Positions 1 through 8,282 of a stretch of DNA of 64,000 nucleotides are shown here, one piece after another (position 1 is the stretch's first letter; each line of letters begins with the position of its first letter). The notes below the pieces were generated by a model. That model saw only the letters and a program-made list of their open reading frames with translations. It did not search any database and was not told the origin of the DNA. The stretch covers positions 62,001 to 126,000 of the forward strand of contig NZ_JADVKT010000005.1 of assembly GCF_016508255.1 (NCBI RefSeq), given 5' to 3'. This DNA is from Acinetobacter calcoaceticus. Lineage in GTDB: Bacteria; Pseudomonadota; Gammaproteobacteria; Pseudomonadales; Moraxellaceae. The position numbers were made by a program, and so were the translations under genes.

Positions 1-150
1 TTGGTAGAAACAGATTTATCTTTATCTAAAATTGCTTTTTTATTGGGTTATGCAGAACAAAGCGCATTTAGTCGCGCTTTTAAACAGTGGGAGACTCTCA
101 CGCCAACAGAATATCGTAAATCTTTTCAAAAAATGAATATTAAACTTTAA
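1..150 (+). CDS. AraC-family transcriptional regulator, C-terminal end only (partial)
   Basis: The window opens inside this gene and 49 codons remain before the stop at 148-150. The peptide has the second helix-turn-helix of AraC/XylS regulators: S-L-S-K-I-A-F-L-L-G-Y, then S-A-F-S-R-A-F-K, then the T-P-x-E-Y-R signature that closes the domain. It would bind DNA as an activator or repressor. The effector domain lies outside the window, so the target cannot be inferred. Reading frame 1 is open to the left edge. Confidence 0.85.
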   Translation: MVETDLSLSKIAFLLGYAEQSAFSRAFKQWETLTPTEYRKSFQKMNIKL

Positions 151-183
151 AAGTTTAATTCTAGTTATATTTTTAATGTGATC

Positions 184-234
184 AGGCCCCCATGCCACAA
201 CAGAACTTTAATTTTTTGCGATGATTTAGAGTAA
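184..234 (+). repeat. 51-bp direct repeat, copy 1 (left flank of PAAR cassette)
   Basis: This segment matches 2140-2190 at 48 of 51 positions in the same orientation. It starts AGGCCCCC and contains CCACAACAGAACTTTAAT. It lies just downstream of the AraC gene. Together the copies bracket the cassette at 335-2038, which suggests that the cassette was gained by recombination between, or together with duplication of, this sequence. Confidence 0.8.
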
Positions 235-296
235 AACGCTATTACAGCTACTCTTACCTTATCTTTAGATGGGTAACCATCCCAAAAAAACTCAAT

Positions 297-327
297 AAAA
301 AAGCCACTTAAGATAAGTGGCTTTTTA
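297..327. terminator. Bidirectional intrinsic terminator
   Basis: A 13-bp perfect stem (AAAAAGCCACTTA paired with TAAGTGGCTTTTT) has a 3-nt loop and T-runs on both strands. It sits between the convergent AraC gene and the lipoprotein gene ending at 335, and can stop transcription from either side. Confidence 0.85.
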
Positions 328-334
328 TGAATCA

Positions 335-817
335 TTATTTACGGCAATCGTCAGGTCCTAACTCATCTTTGGTATAAGTAGAATTTATTTTTTTTAACCA
401 GACTTGCTCTTTTGAGTTAAGCCAAGCATAAATATCTTTATAGTTATTTTGTTCTTCAGGCGAGATTACATCTTTTGTTTCACGAGCGAATTTCGCCATC
501 CAGCAGATTTTATTTAGCTTACTAGTGTTCAAACTTTCTTCAATAACATAACCATTCCCAGCACCTTCCTCAAAGGCTTTTAACGCATTTGCTTTTGTTA
601 ATGTTGCATAAACTAATGATTTAGTGACATCACTATTTTTTTCTTGAAGAGCATATCTATACACTCGGTAATCTGTAGTTATTACACTGACTGCGCCACG
701 CCCTGCATTAACTAAAGCTTCTCTATCGTTATTTACTTGTGTATTTGCACAACCATTAATGAAAAGCATAAACAGAGGGACACAAATAAATTTAATATAA
801 GTTCTGTTTGCCAACAT
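335..817 (-). CDS. Small lipoprotein, candidate T6SS immunity protein
   Basis: This 160-residue protein begins with a basic and hydrophobic segment ending in a lipobox (F-I-N-G-C, Cys about residue 23), so it is probably a lipoprotein. The mature part is charged, has two more cysteines and matches no family I recognise. Its start overlaps the upstream gene by 26 bp, which implies translational coupling. It is last in the order PAAR, unknown protein, lipoprotein. Immunity proteins often follow their T6SS effector, and a lipoprotein would protect the periplasm, so an immunity role is inferred from position and localisation only. Its C-terminus is followed at once by a strong terminator. Confidence 0.6.
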   Translation of the reverse strand: MLANRTYIKFICVPLFMLFINGCANTQVNNDREALVNAGRGAVSVITTDYRVYRYALQEKNSDVTKSLVYATLTKANALKAFEEGAGNGYVIEESLNTSKLNKICWMAKFARETKDVISPEEQNNYKDIYAWLNSKEQVWLKKINSTYTKDELGPDDCRK

Positions 818-1490
818 TATGTGGGTCTCCTGGATATTCTCTATTTTGTTTCATGATCTGAATCATTTTAGGGTTATAGTCTTGGCCAAAGACTTTTTTA
901 AACATATTTCGGTTGATGTGTAGGGGGCCGTGATTCATTTGTAAATCTGCTAAGTCCCTAGTTGCAGTAACAACATCTAACTTTTTAAGCGTATCTTTCA
1001 AATCTTCGATTTTAGAGTAAATTTCTTTACCTTGATCAAATTTACTTAAATTACGTAATTCAAGAAGTTCATCAACTGCAAATGTACTCAGAAAGCGTAC
1101 TTTAAAAGCTGTACTTTGAAACTCTCCAACAATACGTGGAATTTCTTTTACTGAATGTTTTAGCACATAGTTTTGAAATTTTATGTACATTCGGGTATGA
1201 AAAGCGGGGTCGCTCATGTAACCATCATTAAGTTTATTAATATCCCATTCCATACCGAAACGAGCTGCCATCAGCATTTCGATTGTATTATCTGCGACCT
1301 CCGCCCAATGCTGAATATTCATCATAAAATTATATGGTCTAACCATCGCGTAATTGCGAACTTTAATATGGTCATTGCAAAGAGGCTCTGTTATTTCACA
1401 AACTTTCTCTTCATGAGGGTAAGCATCCCAAGCAGGTGATGAGCCCGGTATATTACGACTGTATGGATTTCCTAAATTCTTATCTGACAT
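792..1490 (-). CDS. Unknown protein downstream of PAAR, candidate T6SS effector
   Basis: The protein has 232 residues from the ATG at 1490. An in-frame ATG four codons earlier overlaps the PAAR gene's stop. I prefer the inner start because GGA lies about 7 nt before it. There is no signal peptide or membrane segment. It is rich in Met, Asn and Tyr, has a charged helical middle (about 145-170) and a basic C-terminus with several His and Asn residues. I recognise no catalytic motif. Its place directly behind a PAAR protein and ahead of a lipoprotein is the usual place of a separate cargo effector, but its activity cannot be read from the sequence. Confidence 0.55.
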   Translation of the reverse strand: MSDKNLGNPYSRNIPGSSPAWDAYPHEEKVCEITEPLCNDHIKVRNYAMVRPYNFMMNIQHWAEVADNTIEMLMAARFGMEWDINKLNDGYMSDPAFHTRMYIKFQNYVLKHSVKEIPRIVGEFQSTAFKVRFLSTFAVDELLELRNLSKFDQGKEIYSKIEDLKDTLKKLDVVTATRDLADLQMNHGPLHINRNMFKKVFGQDYNPKMIQIMKQNREYPGDPHNVGKQNLY

Positions 1491-1492
1491 TC

Positions 1493-2038
1493 TTAATTCC
1501 ATGCATCCATAGGTTTTGATAGGTCAAAAGTAGTTAAATCAACCTCTTTGGCTTCCGTACCTGTTTTTATTAATTCGGTATAACCGCTTTTATCTGTAAA
1601 ACCTTCAATCTCTGTACCGTCAGGACCTTTTAATTTAAAGTATTGCTGTGCAAGCGGCTTGCCAGTTTCTTGATCTTTAAGCTGAAACTTGAGTCCGTGT
1701 TCATCAGTCTGAGGTACAAAGCTATCTTGAGTTTGAGCTTTACTCGCTGGTGAACTTTGTGCAGAACCACCGCCATTGTCTTGAACTACTAAGTTTTGTT
1801 GAGGTAATAACTTACAGCCACATGAAAGAGAGTCGTTAACACGGGCAGCGGCTTTACCAAAGATCTGCATATATGGGTCGCCAGACACAATGATTGCAAC
1901 AACTTTATGAGTTGGACAGGTAGCTTTGTCACCGACACAGGCAACGGGAATACCGTCAATTAGGAACATACTGTTCCCAGAAATTACTTGACCACCGCCA
2001 GTAGTGGGGCAGCCTATTGTTATATATGGTGTTGCCAA
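1493..2038 (-). CDS. PAAR-domain protein (T6SS spike tip)
   Basis: This 181-residue protein starts at TTG with AAGGA 6-7 nt upstream. Residues 1-85 form a PAAR domain: a glycine-rich start (I-G-C-P-T-T-G-G-G), G-I-P-V-A-C-V-G-D, the cysteine/histidine pair C-P-T-H-K, and S-C-G-C near its end. PAAR proteins cap the VgrG trimer and carry cargo. After a Ser/Gln-rich linker (about 88-110), residues 112-165 resemble a transthyretin-like adaptor fold (K-D-Q-E-T-G-K-P-L, then G-F-T-D-K-S-G-Y), an extension seen on other PAAR proteins. It leads the three-gene cassette and presumably delivers the next protein. Confidence 0.88.
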   Translation of the reverse strand: MATPYITIGCPTTGGGQVISGNSMFLIDGIPVACVGDKATCPTHKVVAIIVSGDPYMQIFGKAAARVNDSLSCGCKLLPQQNLVVQDNGGGSAQSSPASKAQTQDSFVPQTDEHGLKFQLKDQETGKPLAQQYFKLKGPDGTEIEGFTDKSGYTELIKTGTEAKEVDLTTFDLSKPMDAWN

Positions 2039-2139
2039 ATCTATTCCTTCTTATATTCATGAAGTGCCAAAATCATACCAAAGAGGGGGTAGACAATACT
2101 GTATATTTTTATTGTTCAGTAGAGCTGACTTATTTTCCA

Positions 2140-2190
2140 AGGCCCCCGTGCCACAACAGAACTTTAATTTTTTGCGCTGATTTAAAGTAA
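2140..2190 (+). repeat. 51-bp direct repeat, copy 2 (right flank of PAAR cassette)
   Basis: This copy differs from 184-234 at three positions (A/G at base 9, A/C at base 38 and G/A at base 46). It lies about 100 bp upstream of the PAAR start codon. The unit between corresponding points of the two copies is 1956 bp. Confidence 0.8.
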
Positions 2191-2232
2191 TCTACCATTG
2201 CGACACAGAGATAAGGGAGCTAAGCCAAATGC

Positions 2233-2517
2233 TTAGCCCATGTCTTCTTTATCGCACCGCCGCATCACACTAAAAAAAGTAGGGGCAAAGTCCTGTGGGA
2301 GAGCAGGACTTTGCAAGCTGACATGTTCTAGACGTTGCATGAGCTTATGCGAATACACTTGTTCAAGCCGTTGGTAAATACAGTCACAACTGGCTTGGGT
2401 GTGTCCACCAGACAGGCAAATTTCTTCAAAATCCTGCTGAGTCTGAATGTCACAACCAGAAACACCGTAATCGCCTATTAAAAGGCTTAAAGCCAAAATA
2501 GGTTTATAAAGTTTCAT
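2233..2517 (-). CDS. Small exported four-cysteine protein, copy A
   Basis: This 94-residue protein has an N-terminal hydrophobic signal segment (residues 1-20) ending near V-S-G-C, which could be a lipobox. The mature part carries cysteines spaced C-x10-C-x-C and a last Cys near the C-terminus. It shares S-L-Q-S-P, C-I-Y-x-R-L-E and Y-S-x-K-L-M with the 91-residue protein at 8283-8558, so the two are paralogues. The DNA before both start codons shares ATCACGAG. The family and function are unknown to me. The cysteine pattern suggests disulfide bonding in the periplasm. Confidence 0.7.
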   Translation of the reverse strand: MKLYKPILALSLLIGDYGVSGCDIQTQQDFEEICLSGGHTQASCDCIYQRLEQVYSHKLMQRLEHVSLQSPALPQDFAPTFFSVMRRCDKEDMG

Positions 2518-2781
2518 ATTATTCTCGTGATAATTTTCACTAAGTTATTAATAAAAAATAAGCCGCTTATATTTAAAGTCTTAAAATCATTTAAAAGGGA
2601 ATAGTTAACCCACCCATAAAAACAGGAAAATAAAATGATTAAGTTTTTTAAATTAAAATTATTTATAAATTTAAAATATTTTAGGTGAGAGAAAGCCTAA
2701 ATTTTAAATAAATAAAATCACGAGAGAGGATAGGGGATTAATATAAAAAATGTCATGGTCAACTCCTAGAATTTATGGAGC

Positions 2782-2978
2782 TCTACCACCAAAGATCACC
2801 GTCAATTGATTATGGTGGTAGAACGGAAGAGGGTTGACAGACTGGGTATACAAACCAGCACGCGCAAGCGCGTCCCCCTCCCGTCCTACCGCAACGGTAA
2901 GGGGGAGGTGCAAGTTGCGCACAAGTCTCATACTCAGGGAGTATTTATACCTGATACGCTGTATACTCGGTCTGTCAA
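2782..2978. ncRNA. Highly structured GC-rich intergenic element (candidate RNA or repeat element)
   Basis: Within the otherwise AT-rich 649-bp gap 2518-3166 lies one GC-rich block with nested pairing. A leading hairpin pairs 2782-2791 with 2813-2822. A long-range stem pairs 2834-2842 (TTGACAGAC) with 2970-2978 and continues as 2846-2851 (GTATAC) with 2961-2966. Four hairpins lie inside: 2860-2864/2869-2873, the strong 2877-2908 stem (CCTCCC/GGGAGG, CCT/AGG and ACCG/CGGT), GTGC/GCAC at 2908-2922, and 2930-2935/2939-2944. No convincing coding sequence overlaps it. It may be a structured RNA, a phage-derived regulatory locus or a palindromic repeat. I see nothing else in the gap beyond A/T runs. 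Confidence 0.5.
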
Positions 2979-3166
2979 AACCGACTAGCAATGTGTGCCA
3001 GCGAGACCATAATAATCATAAGTTTTTAACAGGTCAATTCAATTTAAATAAAATATTATAAAAATTTTAAATATAAATTTATATTTTAATTAAACTCAAG
3101 AGTTAATCTATTTAAAGCCATAAATTAATAAAAATAATAAAGCTAAACTAAACGTTTAGCCTGCTC

Positions 3167-4513
3167 TTAAAATGTATAACGATAATTAATTAATACACGG
3201 TGCTGGTCCCAATCTTTACGGGTCATGCCATTTATTTTTTCACCTAGGTTTGCATTTTCAAACTTCGATTCATAATGTAAAAATGAATAACGCACATCTA
3301 AGTTTTTTACCCACGGCAAGGCATAACTCACCGTAAAGTCAAAGTAACGCTCTTTACCTTCAACATCACTGCTAATGTTACTTTGGTGAGCGCCAAAGCC
3401 ATAAATATACTTCGCCTCAGTTTTTAAACCTTTCACATAATCTTTCCAGTTATATTTCAGCCGAAGGGCAACCACGGTTTCATCGTTATTGGTAAAGTCA
3501 GGGCCAATGGTCGACGAGGTCGGAAACGGGTTGGTGCCGTGGTCTTGCGTTAAAACCGAATTGCGGTCAGAGTGCACGGCAAAGTTATCTTCTATCCAAA
3601 AACCATCAAACTTTGAAACGGCAATGCCGCCTTCAATATTATTTTTGGCTACATTTACATCGACAAAATAACCATTCCCACGGTTGTTAATGTCTTGGCC
3701 TTTGACACAGTCTAGCTCGGTTTCGGCACCACATTTAAACAGCTTGCCATCGTCACGCGTGAAAAAAGCACCTGTATTGAATGTCCACACCAAGCCATGA
3801 AAGGGCAATTTATATTGAGCAATTGCCCCGTACTTTTTTAAATAATCTTTGCTATTTAAATACTCGGCATTCACGCTCCAGTTTTTGTACTGATATTTGG
3901 CTCCAAGCAAACCGACATAATCAATGCGCTCGTCATTTTCAGTGACCAGTTTTTCAAAAGAGTCCATGCTGCGCGGTTTCCAGCGGTCATAGTAAGCAAT
4001 GTAAGTCTGTAGCTGATCATTCAGTTGAAACTGACCACTTGCACCCGAAAAAGTGTCGGGCACCGCGCGGTTATTGGTGCTTTTAAGCAACAGCGAATCT
4101 TGCAACTGACGGCCTAATTTAATTTCGCCTTTGTCGCCCAGTTTTGCTTTGATGTAGAGCTGCCCTAAAGTCGCAAAGTTTTGATCGAGCTTGCCATTAT
4201 TTTCGACTTCTAAAAGCTGAGCGCTAGGCTTACCAGAGTCAAATAACTTGGTGACTGCATAGAGTGAGCCATCCACTCCAAGCCAGTCCCACATGTAAGG
4301 TGACTGATAATTTAACTCAAGCCCTAATGCACTTTGTTCGTATTCACTCGACGAAGGCGAAGGGTTGGCAAGTGTAGGGTGGGCGGTGCCTTCATCGTTC
4401 CAGTAACGGGTGTTAAGTTTTAATTCTAACTTGCCAAATTCTTGAGGAAGCTCTGCATACGCATTGCTCACACTGCCTAAACCAATACAGCCCCATAGCA
4501 AATATTTATTCAT
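3167..4513 (-). CDS. OprD-family outer-membrane porin
   Basis: The protein has 448 residues from the ATG at 4513, preceded by AAAGGAATTTAAA. A longer reading frame exists but starts ahead of this ribosome site. Residues 1-20 are a signal peptide ending N-A-Y-A. The rest alternates aromatic and polar strands typical of an 18-strand barrel and ends in Y-R-Y-T-F, with the terminal Phe needed for outer-membrane insertion. The length and layout fit the OprD family, whose members take up amino acids or small aromatic and aliphatic carboxylates. It follows the MFS carrier and the lyase on the same strand, so it is probably the outer-membrane entry step for the same substrate. Confidence 0.85.
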   Translation of the reverse strand: MNKYLLWGCIGLGSVSNAYAELPQEFGKLELKLNTRYWNDEGTAHPTLANPSPSSSEYEQSALGLELNYQSPYMWDWLGVDGSLYAVTKLFDSGKPSAQLLEVENNGKLDQNFATLGQLYIKAKLGDKGEIKLGRQLQDSLLLKSTNNRAVPDTFSGASGQFQLNDQLQTYIAYYDRWKPRSMDSFEKLVTENDERIDYVGLLGAKYQYKNWSVNAEYLNSKDYLKKYGAIAQYKLPFHGLVWTFNTGAFFTRDDGKLFKCGAETELDCVKGQDINNRGNGYFVDVNVAKNNIEGGIAVSKFDGFWIEDNFAVHSDRNSVLTQDHGTNPFPTSSTIGPDFTNNDETVVALRLKYNWKDYVKGLKTEAKYIYGFGAHQSNISSDVEGKERYFDFTVSYALPWVKNLDVRYSFLHYESKFENANLGEKINGMTRKDWDQHRVLINYRYTF

Positions 4514-4591
4514 TTTAAATTCCTTTTTTAAGCATGAATAAGCCCTTTGCCTAACGCTGAGGTTAGGCAAGCTTTTTATGAAATGGATGAA

Positions 4592-5977
4592 TTAAGGAGA
4601 GAGTTTTTCGAGCACTTGGCCTTTGGTTTCAATGGCAAAGAAGAAGGTCACAAGGCCACCAATCAGCGCCACAACCGCCAGTACACTAAACACATATTGA
4701 ATGCCATAGCCACCGACCACCAGACCGACCATAACAGGTCCAATTGCAGAGCCAGCACGTAGCCAAGCGGTACTAAAACCAATGCCCATCGCACGTAGGC
4801 GAGTAGGGTAAAGTTCAGCAGCGTAAAGGTATAAAGAGAATGAAATGGTCTGCAAAATGGCATAGCTGAGCGTTGCCAAAATCACAACTTCCATCGCCGA
4901 TTTTGCACCTAAAATCGAGAGGCTCATGAGTGGAATGATTGCCAAGAAAAACGCTGCACTGTACCAAGGACGGCGGCCGACTTTATCAATCATTAACGCA
5001 CAGATAATAGAGGCAATCACACCCACGCCGGACGTAATCCAGCCATAACCTAAACTGGTTTGAAGTGACAGACCAAAGTGTTGTTTGTAGAGAGATGGCA
5101 GCCAAGTGACCATGGCATTGTTCACCATATAGACGCAGAACCACATGCCCCACAGGGTAAAGGTACGTTTGCGGTAAATGCCTTGGAACAGCTCACGCCA
5201 GTCGGTTTTTGCCATGCCTTGCGGGTTAATGTCTTTAACCACAGGTTCAGCCAAAGTTTTACCGCTTTTGATGGCACCTTCTTCAAAGCTTTTGACAACT
5301 TTATCGGCTTCTTTAAAACGGCCTTTTGAAGCAAGCCAGCGTGGTGATTCAGGTAAGAAAAACCGTAAAGGAATCACCAGTAAAGAGGGAACTAGCCCCA
5401 CAATAAACATGACTTTCCAACCATAAATTGGCATCAGGAAAAATGCTGCCATGCCTGCAAACATAAGACCGAGTGGGAATAAAACTTCATAGAGCAAGAA
5501 AAACTTACCGCGCTTTTCTGCACCAATAAACTCATTAATATAGGCACTGGCAACAGGCACTTCACCACCTGTTCCTATGCCTTGTAAGAAACGGAAAATT
5601 AACAGCGACATTCCGCTCCACGCAAACAGACAAGAAATGTCCATTGCCACAAACAGTAAAATGGTAAAAGACAGTACTTTTAAACGACCGACTTTTTCGG
5701 CAAGAGAACCAAAAAAGATGGCACCGACCAGTTGCCCGACATAGCCCGCGGCAATGATCGCACCGACATAGGCAGGAGTCAGATGCCATTCGGTAATGAG
5801 TTGGGGTAAAGCAAAGGCAATCGCAAGAACAGTATAAGCGTCAAAAAAGGTCGCTATACCAATGGTAATTCGCATAAATTGCAAACGTCTGGTCACAGGA
5901 AGCCGTTCGAGTCTTGCAATAATTTCCGCATTTTTTTGATGATGACTAATTGGTTCTACATCCGCTAGATTTGTCAT
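4592..5977 (-). CDS. MFS transporter (organic acid or sugar-acid type)
   Basis: The protein has 461 residues and twelve predicted membrane segments in two six-helix halves. The signature G-S-L-A-E-K-V-G-R-L-K sits between helices 2 and 3, and I-D-K-V-G-R-R-P is its equivalent in the second half. P-E-S-P-R-W-L-A marks the central loop after helix 6. The gene lies between the DapA-like lyase (upstream) and the OprD porin (downstream), with gaps of 171 and 78 bp, so the three probably act together. The family commonly moves aromatic or sugar acids with protons. The substrate here is unknown. Confidence 0.85.
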   Translation of the reverse strand: MTNLADVEPISHHQKNAEIIARLERLPVTRRLQFMRITIGIATFFDAYTVLAIAFALPQLITEWHLTPAYVGAIIAAGYVGQLVGAIFFGSLAEKVGRLKVLSFTILLFVAMDISCLFAWSGMSLLIFRFLQGIGTGGEVPVASAYINEFIGAEKRGKFFLLYEVLFPLGLMFAGMAAFFLMPIYGWKVMFIVGLVPSLLVIPLRFFLPESPRWLASKGRFKEADKVVKSFEEGAIKSGKTLAEPVVKDINPQGMAKTDWRELFQGIYRKRTFTLWGMWFCVYMVNNAMVTWLPSLYKQHFGLSLQTSLGYGWITSGVGVIASIICALMIDKVGRRPWYSAAFFLAIIPLMSLSILGAKSAMEVVILATLSYAILQTISFSLYLYAAELYPTRLRAMGIGFSTAWLRAGSAIGPVMVGLVVGGYGIQYVFSVLAVVALIGGLVTFFFAIETKGQVLEKLSP

Positions 5978-6148
5978 CTCTATCTCCTTATCACTACATT
6001 CCTCGTAGTTTTGTTGTTCTATTTCGCACTACCTGTTCACCACAGTTTGCATGCTTTTTATTATTATTTTTAAGTGACATGCCCGATGTTTGGCCTCAGG
6101 CAGCGTACAGTAAAAAAAGGCTAGCGTACATGCTAGCCCGAATAGAAT

Positions 6149-7093
6149 TTAAGCAACGGCTTGGGTTAAATCGACCTTGCCAATTCCAGCTTGACGCATC
6201 GCATCATGAATTTCTTGCTCAGCACCATCTGCCAGTGGCAGCAGTGGCGAACGCACAGTGGCATGGTCCAAAATTCCGCGAGCAACCAATGCATGTTTAA
6301 GCGCGACCGTGCCTTCCATGTGTGAACCACGGTGATAGACATTGCGAGTCACTGGTAAAAGTTGGTCGTGAAGTGCACGCGCTTTGGCGTAATCTTTAGC
6401 TTTACCTGCCTTAATCATTTCAATTAACAGTTCAGGGGCAATGTTGCCATAGCCAACCAAAGCGCCGTCTACATCAAACATGGTGTGAAGCAAATATTCA
6501 TCGTGGCACGTCAAAATCTGTAAGTCTGGACGTTCACGGCGAATAATCGGAATTTCGACATCCCAGCGGCGCATGTTACGCACACCATTTTTCATGGCAA
6601 ACACGCCTGGCTGTGCAGAAATATCGAGTAGGGTGTCTAGGTCGTAAGTGGCCTTCGTTGCATCTGGATATTGGAATAAAATAGATGGCAAACCACTTTC
6701 TTCATAAATTGCTTTATAGCGGTCTTGTGGTGCGCCTTTTTGATAGCCAAAACGCAACCAGCCGTGTGAAGGGTAAATTAAGCCTGCCGAAGCACCAGCG
6801 CTGACTGCACGTTTTGCTTCTTCTGCTGCAACCGAAGTACCTTCGAGCGTAATACCTGCGATTACCGGAATTTTGTCATCTACCGATTTAACAAAGCTTT
6901 CGATGACCTGCATTTGTTCTTTTTGCGACAAGAATGTTCCTTCACCTGCATGCCCAAGAACAACCAAGCCTTTCACACCATCAATACTGCCTAACCATGA
7001 ACCTAAACGTTGAATTGCATCATGGTCTACTTGTCCGTCACGGGTAAAAGGAGTCACAGGTGCTGGGGTTAATCCACGTAAATCTAAACTCAT
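6149..7093 (-). CDS. Dihydrodipicolinate synthase/N-acetylneuraminate lyase superfamily protein
   Basis: This 314-residue TIM-barrel lyase matches the DapA family in length and layout. Lys168 in F-A-M-K-N-G is the expected Schiff-base lysine. The usual substrate-carboxylate loop G-T-T-G-E-S reads G-H-A-G-E-G (47-52), and the usual Y-N-x-P motif reads F-Q-Y-P (140-143), so the catalytic Tyr position appears to be Phe. It is therefore not the biosynthetic DapA but probably a catabolic aldolase or dehydratase for a 2-oxo acid. It is the first gene of a probable operon with the MFS carrier and porin, and is divergent from a LysR regulator. Confidence 0.8.
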   Translation of the reverse strand: MSLDLRGLTPAPVTPFTRDGQVDHDAIQRLGSWLGSIDGVKGLVVLGHAGEGTFLSQKEQMQVIESFVKSVDDKIPVIAGITLEGTSVAAEEAKRAVSAGASAGLIYPSHGWLRFGYQKGAPQDRYKAIYEESGLPSILFQYPDATKATYDLDTLLDISAQPGVFAMKNGVRNMRRWDVEIPIIRRERPDLQILTCHDEYLLHTMFDVDGALVGYGNIAPELLIEMIKAGKAKDYAKARALHDQLLPVTRNVYHRGSHMEGTVALKHALVARGILDHATVRSPLLPLADGAEQEIHDAMRQAGIGKVDLTQAVA

Positions 7094-7218
7094 AATCGTA
7101 CTTCCTATACAGTGTAATTAAATATTCTCTGGTTCTTAATCTGATTTAAATCGTGTTGTAGAGAACATGATTGGAGTATAGAAATAGGTAAGCTATGTAG
7201 GAATTACCAATTCTTGAA

Positions 7219-7235
7219 TTTCAGTTATACTGAAA
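7219..7235. promoter_or_regulatory. Probable LysR operator in divergent promoter region
   Basis: TTTCAG-TTATA-CTGAAA is a 6-bp inverted repeat with a 5-bp spacer, 43 bp before the LysR start and 126 bp before the lyase start. Its size and T-N11-A form fit the LysR-type recognition box. Binding is inferred. Confidence 0.55.
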
Positions 7236-7278
7236 ATGTATAGCTCAAAAGTGCTAGTTTGCGATTTAGGAGGAATCG

Positions 7279-8169
7279 ATGAATTATGATTTATGGAAAA
7301 TATTTTTAGACGCGGTGGAACTTGGTAGCTTAAGCAAAGTTGCGATGCTGCATAACACCAATCAACCGCAAATAAGTCGGCAAATGAACGAGCTTGAGGC
7401 GCAATGTGGCGGTCGTTTATTTAACCGAACAGGACGCGGCGTCGAGCTCACCGATTTAGGCCAGCATTTACTTCCTAAAATTCGTTCATGGCTGAACGTG
7501 ACCGACCAACTCAATAATGAAATTTTGCATTCGACCGATACACCGATCGGGACGGTTCGTATTGCCAGTTTGCCGTCTACTGCACATCCATTGTTATCGA
7601 CCCTCTATAAAGTGCTTCAACAAAAATATCCCTTAATTAAGCTGTCGGTGCGTGAAGGGCAAGGGGTGCATTTAGAAAAATGGCTTGAAGATGGTAGCGT
7701 CGATTTAGCCATTCTCTATCGGTTTAATCCAACACCTAAACAAGGCGATGTTTACCTTACCAAAGCCGATACCTATTTGGTTGGCTGCGAAGGCGATGTT
7801 CTCACTCAGGCAAATGAAGTCGACTTTAAAGCAATAAATCAGTTACCGTTGGTCACGTTTTGTAGGCCAAGTAACTGGCGAAACTTTTTAGACCACATGG
7901 CTTATGAAAATGGGGTAGAGCTCAATATTGTGTTTGAAGCTGACTCGATTAGTCTGCAAACGCATTTGGTTGCTGAATCTGGCATTTACACTATGCTTGG
8001 GCCGCAAGCTTTAAAAAAGGCCAGCCAATATACGTCTATTCAAGCTGCAAAAATTATTAACCCCGAACTGAAGCGTTATATTTCTTTGTCTATTTCTAAG
8101 CATGGTTATTTAACGCCTGCTTGTAAGGCGGTCATGGAAGAAATTAGGAATCTTGCCGATTTGCTTTAA
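7279..8169 (+). CDS. LysR-family transcriptional regulator
   Basis: The protein has 296 residues from an ATG preceded by AGGAGGAATCG. The N-terminal helix-turn-helix (about residues 16-36, with L-S-K-V-A and Q-P-Q-I-S-R-Q-M-N-E-L-E) is characteristic of LysR regulators. It is followed by a periplasmic-binding-protein-like effector domain (about 90-290). It is transcribed away from the lyase/MFS/porin genes, the usual arrangement for a LysR protein controlling a divergent catabolic operon. The co-inducer is probably the substrate or an intermediate of that operon. Confidence 0.88.
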   Translation: MNYDLWKIFLDAVELGSLSKVAMLHNTNQPQISRQMNELEAQCGGRLFNRTGRGVELTDLGQHLLPKIRSWLNVTDQLNNEILHSTDTPIGTVRIASLPSTAHPLLSTLYKVLQQKYPLIKLSVREGQGVHLEKWLEDGSVDLAILYRFNPTPKQGDVYLTKADTYLVGCEGDVLTQANEVDFKAINQLPLVTFCRPSNWRNFLDHMAYENGVELNIVFEADSISLQTHLVAESGIYTMLGPQALKKASQYTSIQAAKIINPELKRYISLSISKHGYLTPACKAVMEEIRNLADLL

Positions 8170-8282
8170 TACAACACTATGTAATATGCAGTTATAACTT
8201 GAATAAACTAAATGAGTTAAAAGGTAAAAATAACTTTTATTGATTTATATAAGAAGTGAAAGCCAGATATTTTAAGCAAAAT

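Noticed and set aside
2219..2237. Hairpin GCTAAGC/GCTTAGC at the end of the four-cysteine gene, as a terminator
   Set aside because: The stem overlaps the stop codon and no T-run follows it on the minus strand.
2773..3061. Short open frames on both strands over the GC-rich island
   Set aside because: They follow the hairpin symmetry of the structured element, have no ribosome sites and encode no recognisable protein.
5078..5426. Open frames opposite and across the MFS gene at 4592-5977
   Set aside because: They are out-of-frame shadows of a complete membrane transporter with clear family motifs.
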